This document shows positions 6,897 through 12,842 of a stretch of 12,842 bases of DNA, piece by piece. The notes beneath the pieces are model-generated. The model made no database searches. It was not told the DNA's origin and saw only the letters and a program-made list of their open reading frames with translations. The position numbers were made by a program, and so were the translations under genes. Numbering within the stretch: the first letter of the stretch is position 1; each line of letters starts with the position of its first letter. The stretch is from Acidobacteriota bacterium (GTDB lineage Bacteria > Acidobacteriota > Blastocatellia > Pyrinomonadales > Pyrinomonadaceae). The DNA is taken from positions 1 through 12,842 of the forward strand of contig JAEZIT010000018.1 in NCBI GenBank assembly GCA_023436495.1. The letters run 5' to 3'.

Positions 6897-8396
6897 ATGT
6901 TCCAAAAGATCCTGATCGCCAATCGCGGCGAGATCGCCTGCCGCGTCATACGAGCCTGTCGCGAGATGGGCATCGCTACCGTGGCTGTCTATTCGGAGGC
7001 GGACCGCCACTCGCTGCACGTCCGCATGGCCGACGAAGCCTACTGTATTGGGCCTGCACCGTCATCGGAAAGTTATCTTCGGATCGACAAGATAATTGAC
7101 GCAGCTAGACATTCCGGAGCCGAAGCTGTCCATCCGGGCTATGGGTTCTTGTCCGAAAATGCTGATTTTGTACGGCGCGTCGGCGAGGCTGGGATAGTTT
7201 TCATAGGTCCACCGCCCGAAGCCATGGAAGCGATGGGCGGAAAGATCTCCGCGCGAAAGATAGCCATCGAAGCGGGTGTCCCCGTGGTGCCGGGCACGAC
7301 GGAACCCATAACTTCGTTCGAGGCCGCACGTGAAACCGCGGCGTCATTCGGTTACCCTGTGATGCTAAAGGCCTCTGCTGGCGGCGGCGGAAAGGGAATG
7401 CGGCTGGTTGAAAATGAAGCCGAGTTAAACTCCGCGCTTGATACAGCGCGAAGCGAAGCACTTGCAGCGTTTGGCGACGATGCCGTGTATATCGAGAAGG
7501 CCATTGTTCGCCCTCGGCATATCGAAATTCAAGTCTTTTCCGATACCCACGGCAATCACGTGCATCTTGGTGAGCGCGAATGTTCCATTCAACGCCGTCA
7601 CCAGAAGGTCATCGAGGAATGTCCGTCGCCGATCGATTCGGAAGAGCTTCGCGCCCGGATGGGGGAATGTGCGGTCCTTGTTTCAAAGGCCGTGGATTAC
7701 GTTGGCGCCGGAACGGTCGAATTTCTCGTTTCGGATGTGGACCGGTCTTTTTATTTTCTCGAAATGAATACGAGACTGCAGGTCGAACATCCAGTCACCG
7801 AACTCGTTACCGGTATCGATCTTGTCCGTGAACAGATCTGTGTAGCCGCGGGCCTGGAACTTTCATTTTCGCAATCGGATGTCCGCCTGAACGGCCACGC
7901 GATTGAATGCCGTGTTTACGCGGAAGACCCCGAGAATAATTTCCTGCCGTCGCCCGGGACCATCAGGTCACTGCGCGTCCCGCAAGGCCCCGGCGTGCGT
8001 GACGATAGCGGCGTCTACGCTGGGTCAGAGGTATCCATTCATTACGATCCGATGATCTCGAAATTTGCTGTGCACGGCCGTACACGGGCAGAAGCAATCG
8101 ATCGAATGCGTCGTGCGCTTATGGAATACGAGATCGGTGGAATCCAAACGACGCTCCCATTTTTTCGCGAAATTATGGAGGATGAGGACTTCATCGCCGG
8201 AAAACTGGATACAGGATATATTGCTCGTTTCAATGAACGCCGGCATAAGCCCGAGCGGGACGAAATCGAAAACGACATCGCAATTATCGCCTCTGCCCTT
8301 GCTCAGAAATCGCATCAAGCCGTGACACCACCGCGATCGAACGGCCAAAGGCCGAGCCGATGGGTTAGCCAATCCTTATTCGGAAAAAGCCGTTGA
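6897..8396 (+). CDS. accC: biotin carboxylase subunit AccC of acetyl-CoA (acyl-CoA) carboxylase
   Basis: Biotin carboxylase uses ATP and bicarbonate to carboxylate biotin on its carrier protein, the first half-reaction of malonyl-CoA formation. The 499-residue protein has the N-terminal domain (KILIANRGEIACRVIRA, 4-20; HPGYGFLSENA, 79-89), the ATP-grasp glycine loop GGGGKGM (162-168), ECSIQRRHQK (228-237) and the metal/biotin site EMNTRLQVEHPVTE (289-302). It ends about 50 residues beyond the usual ~450, with a charged, non-conserved tail and no biotinyl domain. It therefore needs a separate carrier, and no accB is in the window. The family also includes propionyl- and methylcrotonyl-CoA carboxylase alpha subunits; length and lack of a fused carrier favour AccC. 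ATG 6897 follows the preceding stop by 14 nt. It is the last gene of the plus-strand run, facing the next gene tail to tail. Confidence 0.94.
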   Translation: MFQKILIANRGEIACRVIRACREMGIATVAVYSEADRHSLHVRMADEAYCIGPAPSSESYLRIDKIIDAARHSGAEAVHPGYGFLSENADFVRRVGEAGIVFIGPPPEAMEAMGGKISARKIAIEAGVPVVPGTTEPITSFEAARETAASFGYPVMLKASAGGGGKGMRLVENEAELNSALDTARSEALAAFGDDAVYIEKAIVRPRHIEIQVFSDTHGNHVHLGERECSIQRRHQKVIEECPSPIDSEELRARMGECAVLVSKAVDYVGAGTVEFLVSDVDRSFYFLEMNTRLQVEHPVTELVTGIDLVREQICVAAGLELSFSQSDVRLNGHAIECRVYAEDPENNFLPSPGTIRSLRVPQGPGVRDDSGVYAGSEVSIHYDPMISKFAVHGRTRAEAIDRMRRALMEYEIGGIQTTLPFFREIMEDEDFIAGKLDTGYIARFNERRHKPERDEIENDIAIIASALAQKSHQAVTPPRSNGQRPSRWVSQSLFGKSR

Positions 8397-8404
8397 AACT
8401 CCAC

Positions 8405-8438
8405 AAACAAAAACAGGCGAGCATTAATGCCCGCCTGT
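8405..8438 (-). terminator. intrinsic terminator for the minus-strand surface-protein gene
   Basis: ACAGGCG (8413-8419) pairs with CGCCTGT (8432-8438), and inside it GCAT (8421-8424) pairs with ATGC (8427-8430), one mismatch apart. On the minus strand the hairpin is followed by TTTTTGTTTG, an ideal tail, 24 nt after the stop of the 8462-9904 gene. On the plus strand the following bases are not T-rich, so for accC it is at best a partial stop between convergent genes. Confidence 0.8.
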
Positions 8439-8461
8439 CAGTCTAAAGTTAAACTTAACGA

Positions 8462-9904
8462 TTACCAATTTTGAACGAAGTCGACCCTGGAAAGGCTGTC
8501 GTTCAGAGTAAAGCTACGTGTGCTTTCCGCAAAGCTCATCTTGCGATGGTTAACCGTCAGGATGTAAAAATCCGAAACCGGTAATTCATCGATCACATAA
8601 TTGCCGAACGGGTTCGTCATTACAGTTTTAGTCTCACCAGTATTCAGATTCATAATGGTCAGCCTCGCACCTGCAACGCCGGAACCATTCGCATCAGAAA
8701 CCCGTCCGGAAACGGTTGCGTTCGCCGCGGTCGGGACGACCTGCAGGTTCTTGAACGTACAAACAACGTCTTCTCCTTCTTCGACTACGATTGTCGCGGT
8801 CCTGGTCGCGATGTTGAGCGAGCTGTTGACCGTATTCGGAAGGCCGCCGCTTGTCTCGACACAGGCCGAATCCGGCTGAAGGCTCCATCCGTTGATCTGA
8901 GCTTCAGTAATCGTTATGGTGTTAGCAGCACCGAACAACCGAATGTCCGAATTAACTATACGATCTTCGGTCGGGTCGTTAATATCCCTGAGCTGGAAGG
9001 TAGCCGGGTTGAAGTTCGTCGTTGTGAAAGGGAACCACGTCGTAAACGTATTGTCACCATTGAACGACTGAACTTCTTTGATGATCGTAACCGAGCCCGG
9101 GAAGATAACCGCTCCGATCTTCATCGAACGGTCTTGGCCGCCGATTCTCATGTGGTAATCAGAGCCCGGAATCGAAACTGCCGACCGTCCAATGCCCCAA
9201 TCAGCCCGAGTCGCGATGTGTCCGCCCCACGCGAGTACGGCAGTCGTGGCGTCTGCCTTAAAGGTGATCGTGATCGTTGTTTCGCTCGTTCCGTTGTAGT
9301 CGCCATTTAACGTGTAGGCAGAAACGCCGGTAATTGTCGCTCCCCACATCGTGAAGACCTGCCCACCGATCTGAGTAACACCCGCACCCGATACGTTCGG
9401 ATCCAGCGGGATCGGCCATGTGGTCGGCGCTGCGGTGCAAATAGCGGCATTGGTGGGTTCACAAGGAGTGGCCGGGTTCGAACGGTTATATGTCGTCAAA
9501 TAATCGAACGTATGTTTGCCGCCCGATGTGCTATCGTAACCGATCGTGATCGTGTTATTGGTCGAGCCAACCGACAATCCCACAAATTTTACGCGGTAGG
9601 GAACCGATTGGCCTTCAACCCATTGTGAATTATTTTCATTGAGGTTGCCGTTCTGCCACCGGTTTCCGGCGCAAGTCTGCGGCGCTCCTGCAGACTGCTG
9701 TCCATTTGCACACTGGTCAATGTCCGGCGGTGAGTCCATGGGCGCAAAAACCGATTTTGACTCGGCCGTCCTTTTCGAAAATTCCTTGAAATCAAAACTC
9801 TCCTGCGCCGCGGTGAGGATCGCCATGCCGGAAAGGCAGAGCGAAATAACCAACATACGCACGAGGACTAATTTATTGAAAACTTTTTCTCCTGGGGTTT
9901 TCAT
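8462..9904 (-). CDS. secreted protein: prealbumin-like domain plus shared C-terminal module (paralogue A)
   Basis: This is a 480-residue secreted protein of unknown function. A signal peptide (about 1-33, hydrophobic 12-30, likely cleavage before Gln34) leads into an N-terminal beta-rich domain (about 80-255) with WVEGQSVPYRVKFVGL, an ITIGYDSTSGGKHTFDY strand pair and GGHIATRADWG near its end. A prealbumin-like beta domain follows (271-388, SVTIIKEV to VVCTFKNLQ), with a Cys348/Cys382 pair also seen in paralogue B and fit for a disulfide. The C-terminus (396-480) is a carboxypeptidase-regulatory-like module. No catalytic motif is visible, so a structural or adhesive cell-surface role is inferred. 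The start is firm: AAGGAGT with a 7-nt gap before ATG 9904. A strong terminator follows. Its 681-nt upstream spacer is rich in hairpins. Confidence 0.9.
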   Translation of the reverse strand: MKTPGEKVFNKLVLVRMLVISLCLSGMAILTAAQESFDFKEFSKRTAESKSVFAPMDSPPDIDQCANGQQSAGAPQTCAGNRWQNGNLNENNSQWVEGQSVPYRVKFVGLSVGSTNNTITIGYDSTSGGKHTFDYLTTYNRSNPATPCEPTNAAICTAAPTTWPIPLDPNVSGAGVTQIGGQVFTMWGATITGVSAYTLNGDYNGTSETTITITFKADATTAVLAWGGHIATRADWGIGRSAVSIPGSDYHMRIGGQDRSMKIGAVIFPGSVTIIKEVQSFNGDNTFTTWFPFTTTNFNPATFQLRDINDPTEDRIVNSDIRLFGAANTITITEAQINGWSLQPDSACVETSGGLPNTVNSSLNIATRTATIVVEEGEDVVCTFKNLQVVPTAANATVSGRVSDANGSGVAGARLTIMNLNTGETKTVMTNPFGNYVIDELPVSDFYILTVNHRKMSFAESTRSFTLNDSLSRVDFVQNW

Positions 9905-10277
9905 AATAATACTCCTTAATCAATCAATTGCTCATGGGCCTTTTTCTATAAACAACCGCTCCGGCCGATCAAAACTGGCTGCCGCCGTAAGTGGTGCCGA
10001 ACAGGAATACATAATCCGTTTTCTGTTCTGTTCCGAAACACAGGCCCCAAAAAATATATGGTGAGTTTCGGTTCTTACTAAACCTGATCTCTTTTTATCA
10101 AATGAACCGTTTCCGGTCCGATCATATAAGGTCATCGCCATCAATAACTTACGTCCAGGCCGGTGTTGCGTCTGCCGGCGATCAACTGTTTGAGAAAGGC
10201 GATCCTACGATTGCGTTTGACTATACAAAGAGCCAATGGCGATTTATTCCAAAAAAATAAAATCACTTTTTTACTTC

Positions 10278-10466
10278 ACGGTTCTGCATCGACAAAACCG
10301 TCTGGGAACTGTTGCTTTTCGGGGGAACAATTCCTTGGAACGTATCGGGGAGCCACACGGTTGGCTCTGTCCCAACAAGATCTGTGGATCGAATCCACGT
10401 CTCGGATTCGAAGCGTAATAGATGTTCAAAATAACGACGTAGGCTATCGCCTGTTTTGCGATAGCC
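10278..10466 (-). ncRNA. candidate structured RNA of unknown class
   Basis: Reading the minus strand, stems follow one another: GGCTATCGC/GCGATAGCC (10466-10442, 9 bp, 7-nt loop); TCGAATCC/GGATTCGA (10411-10389, 8 bp, 7-nt loop), which overlaps an alternative GTGGAT/ATCCAC hairpin (10398-10384, 3-nt loop); GAGCCA/TGGCTC (10367-10350, 6-nt loop) flanked by GGG and CCC; GGAATTGTT/AACAGTTCC (10334-10305); and ACGGTTTTG/CAGAACCGT (10301-10278). A U-rich run follows (10277-10247). In the last two stems the only non-Watson-Crick pair is G-U in the minus-strand RNA and would be A-C in the plus-strand RNA. That supports the strand. It matches no RNA family I recognise. It could be a leader, a 3' UTR processing product or an independent small RNA. 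Confidence 0.35.
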
Positions 10467-10529
10467 AAAAATCGCCAACTGCTCACACCTTAAACGTCCC
10501 ACGTTAACGCGTGTTTCGCGGGCTTATCT

Positions 10530-10551
10530 GGACCGCCCTTTCGAGCGATCC
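10530..10551 (-). other. GNRA-capped hairpin downstream of paralogue B
   Basis: On the minus strand GGATCGCTC pairs with GGGCGGTCC over nine base pairs, two of them G-U, around a GAAA tetraloop closed by C-G. It starts 34 nt after the stop of the 10586-11764 gene. No U-run follows, so it is not a standard intrinsic terminator. It may stabilise the 3' end, act in factor-dependent termination or belong to the structured region downstream. In the plus-strand transcript the two G-U pairs become A-C mismatches. Confidence 0.5.
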
Positions 10552-10585
10552 ATTAAAAACTTTGATGAGCGGGTGAACAGGGCCC

Positions 10586-11764
10586 TTATTGGCCTGCAAT
10601 AAAATCTATCCCTTGAAGGTCGTCATTTAACATGAAACTTCTTGAGCTATCAGCAAATACCACCTTCCGGTGTTCGACGGTCAAGACATAGAATTCTGCA
10701 ACTGACAGGCCATCGATCGTATAACGGCCGAACGGATTCGACACTGCATATCGCCTTTCCCCGGTCGCCAGATTCGTGATCGAAAGCCTGGCTCCGACGA
10801 TGCCGTTTCCAATAGCATCCAACACACGTCCGGACACCGTTGCAGTCGCTGCCGTCGGTACAACCTGCAGGTTACGGAAAACACATGTTACAGATTCGCC
10901 GGATTCAACGATGATCGTAGCGGTCGAGGTCTGTACATTGCCGGACGAATTATTAATATGCGGGTGGCCTGGTGCCGCCGTTTCCGTGCATTCAATGTCC
11001 GATAGAGACCACGAATTGACTATGCCCTCTGTTACAGTGATCGAATGTGTCGGGCCGAAATTATATATCGGCTGGCTGACGAACCGGTCCGCCGGCTGTG
11101 CATTCAGGTCGATCAATGAGAAATTCGATACTCCTAAATTCGTAGCCGAAAACGGGAATGAGATGTTCCATTGGGTGCCGCCGTCAAACGCTGTCACCTC
11201 TTTAATGATCGTCACCGTTGCAGGCATCTGATAACAGAATTCGACGCCGTCCAACCATTCCGCGGGATCCGGCCCGACCAATCCGTTATCACCGAATGAC
11301 GGGATCGGATACGGATAAACATTCGCTTGGCCAGATTGGTCTGAAACAATAACGGCAGTGATCGCCTTAGTGGAGGTCCAATTTATCGTCTCGGGCGTTA
11401 CTAGCTGGATAGAAAGCGAATTTCCTGGATCCGCCGGCGCGCCGCCCGTAAGTGTCGTAACCGATGAGTTTACAAACGGATACGTTCCGGTCGGCGGATC
11501 GGGGAATCGGAACCCGTGGTCGCCCTGAATATGCGCAAGAGCCGGATTTGCCGAAGCATTCAGATCCGCACAACTTGTTGCCGACGGAAAAACAATAGGC
11601 GTCGGCGGCAGTAATTCGGTCCGATTCGTGCCCGGAAGATTCGGCGAGAAACTGCGGTTTAGCTGAGCCGCAGCCGGTGCCGTCGCTATCACTAGCGCAA
11701 GTACCAATGTTGTGATTTCAAAGAACGATCGACCAATAAACCGAGAAAACAGGGTGGAATTCAT
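10586..11764 (-). CDS. secreted protein: prealbumin-like domain plus shared C-terminal module (paralogue B)
   Basis: This is a 392-residue secreted protein, paralogous to the 8462-9904 product over its last ~210 residues. The signal peptide (about 1-33) ends in AAA before Gln34. The N-terminal part (about 40-180) is unlike paralogue A and is proline-rich at first, with a later segment around WTSTKAITAVIVSDQSG and EWLDGVEFCYQM. The prealbumin-like domain (182-300, ATVTIIKEV to TCVFRNLQ) keeps the Cys259/Cys294 pair. The C-terminal module (308-392) keeps SGRV, FYVLTVEHRK and SSRSF. No enzyme motif is visible. ATG 11764 has AAAGGAG with an 8-nt gap. A promoter with an overlapping palindrome and a foldable ~175-nt leader lies upstream. 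Tandem duplication with N-terminal exchange is the simplest origin. Confidence 0.9.
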   Translation of the reverse strand: MNSTLFSRFIGRSFFEITTLVLALVIATAPAAAQLNRSFSPNLPGTNRTELLPPTPIVFPSATSCADLNASANPALAHIQGDHGFRFPDPPTGTYPFVNSSVTTLTGGAPADPGNSLSIQLVTPETINWTSTKAITAVIVSDQSGQANVYPYPIPSFGDNGLVGPDPAEWLDGVEFCYQMPATVTIIKEVTAFDGGTQWNISFPFSATNLGVSNFSLIDLNAQPADRFVSQPIYNFGPTHSITVTEGIVNSWSLSDIECTETAAPGHPHINNSSGNVQTSTATIIVESGESVTCVFRNLQVVPTAATATVSGRVLDAIGNGIVGARLSITNLATGERRYAVSNPFGRYTIDGLSVAEFYVLTVEHRKVVFADSSRSFMLNDDLQGIDFIAGQ

Positions 11765-11777
11765 AAACTACACTCCT

Positions 11778-11835
11778 TTCCAATAACTGTAATTTTCTCG
11801 TTCAACGATAAGTTCGTAGATAGAACTTATTGGAA
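11778..11835 (-). promoter_or_regulatory. candidate leader switch at the paralogue B ribosome binding site
   Basis: On the minus strand TTCCAATAA (11835-11827) is perfectly complementary to TTATTGGAA (11786-11778), whose last two bases are the first two of the AAAGGAG Shine-Dalgarno. The same upstream segment also takes part in a compact hairpin, ATAAGTTC with GAACTTAT (11830-11823 with 11815-11808, 7-nt loop). The two pairings share 11827-11830 and cannot both form completely. One places a helix against the ribosome binding site, the other leaves it free. This is a structural inference; no known riboswitch family is recognised. Confidence 0.4.
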
Positions 11836-11881
11836 GCCACATTCGTGTCTGAACGGGCGGTTTACTGGTTCGCTGAAACTG

Positions 11882-11897
11882 TCGCACCCAGGTGCGA
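11882..11897. repeat. 16-bp inverted repeat
   Basis: TCGCACC (11882-11888) and GGTGCGA (11891-11897) flank two bases. As DNA it is a dyad suited to a dimeric regulator. As RNA it would form a 6-bp hairpin with a 4-nt loop in the leader of paralogue B, about 50 nt after the predicted start. Confidence 0.5.
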
Positions 11898-11937
11898 GAA
11901 TCTAAATTACCCCGTTGAAACGATTTAACTTAAAACT

Positions 11938-11974
11938 GTGACGTCACTATAGCATCAATAGTCCAGAATTTCCA
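11938..11974 (-). promoter_or_regulatory. promoter of paralogue B with overlapping palindrome
   Basis: On the minus strand TGGAAA (11974-11969, four of six) and TATAGT (11951-11946, five of six) are 17 nt apart, and a TG one base ahead of the -10 makes it an extended -10. The perfect 10-bp palindrome GTGACGTCAC (11947-11938) overlaps the last bases of the -10 and covers the expected start near 11939, the classic place for a repressor operator. The regulator is not identifiable. Confidence 0.55.
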
Positions 11975-12023
11975 AATATTTTTTTCGTTTACTGTCGTTT
12001 TGTGTATACAGGTTTTCCAAGAC

Positions 12024-12051
12024 AAAAAAAGAGCCCGGAAAATCCGGGCTC
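12024..12051 (-). terminator. intrinsic terminator of the S8 protease gene
   Basis: GAGCCCGGA (12031-12039) pairs perfectly with TCCGGGCTC (12043-12051) around a 3-nt loop. On the minus strand it is followed by seven T residues (12030-12024). It begins 27 nt after the protease stop codon. It shields the paralogue B promoter from read-through. Confidence 0.88.
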
Positions 12052-12078
12052 CTCTTTTGGTGCGGCTTTTGTCAGGTT

Positions 12079-12842
12079 TTACCAAGGTTCGACGAAGAAA
12101 TTCATTCCTGTGACATTTTCGAGCAGCATGATCGAGCGTGTATTGTCCTGTATCCAGAACTTGCGATGTTCGGCCGATAGGACGTAAAATTCCGAAACGT
12201 CGAGGCCTTCGAACATATAATTGCCCATCTGGTTGGTTGCGGCGTAGACCATTTCGCCGCTCGTCAGGTTCATCAGGGTCAACTTCACGCCGCGAACACC
12301 CGAACCATTCTGGTCCATTACGCGACCGGAGATCACGGCATCGCCTGCCGTTGGAGCCATGTTGGACGAATAAATAAGCTTATTGGGCGAATTCGTGCCG
12401 ACATTGTTCAGCATGTTGTTTGTGGTCGTGGAGGTTATGGATTGCGAAACCTGCGCGGGGGTTGCGTTTGGATTCGACTGAAGATAAATCGCCGCCGCGC
12501 CGGCAACCATTGGAGCCGCCATTGATGTGCCGCCCATTACTCGTGTCGCAGTATCGCTCGTAAAATATGTTGAAGTGATGCCTTCGCCAGGTGCGAACAG
12601 GTCCACGCAAGCTCCCCAATTGGAGTTCCACGCCTTGGAATCTGTGCTGTCCGTAGACCCGACGGTTATCGCGGCAGGAATCCGCGAAGGCGAGTAGTTG
12701 CAGGCATCGCGGTCCATGTTTCCGGCCGAGACGACCCATGTTAAGCCGGCGTTTATCGATCCGTTCAGAAGGGCGTCGAACGCGTTCGACGTGCCGCTGA
12801 AACCGATGCTCATGTTCACGACCCCGGGGCTCTGGTGATTTT
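12079..12842 (-). CDS. subtilisin-family (S8) serine protease with shared C-terminal module, 5' truncated by window edge
   Basis: The C-terminal 253 residues of a secreted subtilase are visible, and the frame stays open to the right edge, so the true start and the catalytic Asp and His lie outside. Visible are NHQSPGVVNMSIGFSG, the oxyanion-hole Asn in VVSAGN, PAAITVGSTD, FAPGEGITST and the nucleophile Ser in MGGTSMAAPMVAGAAA, all in the order of proteinase-K-like S8 enzymes. The catalytic domain ends near KLIYSS. After a short linker comes a carboxypeptidase-regulatory-like module, ISGRVMDQNG through FYVLSAEHRK to a terminal Trp, homologous to the ends of both downstream genes. The GTG at 12819 is internal, not a start. 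It probably acts outside the cytoplasm, possibly at the surface. A strong terminator follows. Confidence 0.94.
   Translation of the reverse strand, partial: NHQSPGVVNMSIGFSGTSNAFDALLNGSINAGLTWVVSAGNMDRDACNYSPSRIPAAITVGSTDSTDSKAWNSNWGACVDLFAPGEGITSTYFTSDTATRVMGGTSMAAPMVAGAAAIYLQSNPNATPAQVSQSITSTTTNNMLNNVGTNSPNKLIYSSNMAPTAGDAVISGRVMDQNGSGVRGVKLTLMNLTSGEMVYAATNQMGNYMFEGLDVSEFYVLSAEHRKFWIQDNTRSIMLLENVTGMNFFVEPW

Larger units (their letters stand above)
9905..10585 (-). other. 681-nt hairpin-rich spacer between the two paralogous surface-protein genes
   Basis: No credible gene is seen: the short frames here lack ribosome binding sites and family resemblance. The stretch is AT-richer than the flanking genes and contains at least six inverted repeats between 10278 and 10551, then a minus-strand U-rich run (10247-10277). 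The part from 9905 to about 10240 shows only the ribosome binding site (9911-9917) and no strong promoter. Candidates such as TTGATG near 10144 with TATGAT have bad spacing. It is the combined 3' region of paralogue B and 5' region of paralogue A. Confidence 0.7.
11765..12078 (-). other. 314-nt spacer and leader upstream of paralogue B
   Basis: This spacer separates the protease gene from paralogue B. It holds the protease terminator (12024-12051), a promoter (11946-11974), a palindrome over the expected start (11938-11947), a near-perfect 16-bp inverted repeat (11882-11897) and two competing stems near the ribosome binding site (11778-11835). No gene is seen. The short plus-strand frame at 12002-12187 runs across the terminator and antisense to the protease and is not credible. 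Confidence 0.7.

Noticed and set aside
8413..8438. Hairpin as the main terminator of accC
   Set aside because: On the plus strand it is followed by CAGTCTAAAG, not a T-run. The T-rich tail exists only on the minus strand.
10340..10412. tRNA-like segment containing GGATCGAATCC
   Set aside because: It suggests a T-arm, but no matching 7-bp acceptor stem, anticodon arm or proper D-arm can be drawn on either strand. The motif is explained by the inverted repeats.
10163..10507. 114-codon plus-strand frame and the overlapping 79-codon minus-strand frame at 10263-10502
   Set aside because: Neither has a good ribosome binding site, family resemblance or typical composition, and both cross several perfect hairpins. 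They look like chance frames in a non-coding spacer.
12002..12187. 61-codon plus-strand frame
   Set aside because: It runs through the protease terminator and antisense to the conserved protease tail.
12819..12819. GTG at 12819 as the start of the subtilase
   Set aside because: The frame continues upstream to the window edge with typical S8 sequence (NHQSPGVVNM), so the gene is truncated by the window, not started there.

Overview
The window looks like bacterial chromosome of moderate-to-high GC (roughly 55%) with AT-rich spacers. Its housekeeping genes have standard bacterial forms. The GreA with a short N-terminus, and the large secreted proteins ending in carboxypeptidase-regulatory-like modules, are reminiscent of Acidobacteriota (Blastocatellia/Pyrinomonadaceae type). 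That placement is an inference from protein style and was not tested. No phage, transposon, CRISPR, rRNA or tRNA was seen.

Layout. (1) 1-27, minus: the first nine codons of a gene running off the left edge, probably a lipoyl-domain E2 acyltransferase, behind a strong ribosome binding site. (2) 28-364: a spacer with an AT-rich array phased at 9-10 bp. (3) 365-1903, minus: a two-gene unit, a dolichyl-phosphate-glucose-synthase-like glycosyltransferase followed by pdxJ. (4) 2106-3755, plus: a membrane-anchored PDZ/S41 C-terminal processing protease with a near-ideal extended -10 promoter and its own terminator. (5) 3891-8396, plus: a compact six-gene run of 6-phosphofructokinase, greA, a CDP-alcohol phosphatidyltransferase, a small PGPGW-like membrane protein, a small DUF3592-like protein and accC biotin carboxylase. 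It joins glycolysis, transcript elongation, phospholipid head-group transfer and the first step of fatty-acid synthesis. (6) 8462-12842, minus: three tandem secreted-protein genes. Two are paralogues with a prealbumin-like domain. The third, cut by the right edge, is a subtilisin-family (S8) protease. All three end in the same ~85-residue C-terminal module.

The accessory interest lies in region 6. A subtilase and two otherwise non-enzymatic surface proteins share one terminal module, as substrates of a common secretion or anchoring route would. The spacers between these genes are long (681 and 314 nt) and rich in perfect inverted repeats. The 9905-10585 spacer holds at least six stems; in three of them the strand-asymmetric pairs are G-U only in the minus-strand transcript, which suggests a structured RNA. 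The 11765-12078 spacer has a good promoter with a palindrome over its start, followed by two mutually exclusive stems, one of which ends in the Shine-Dalgarno sequence.
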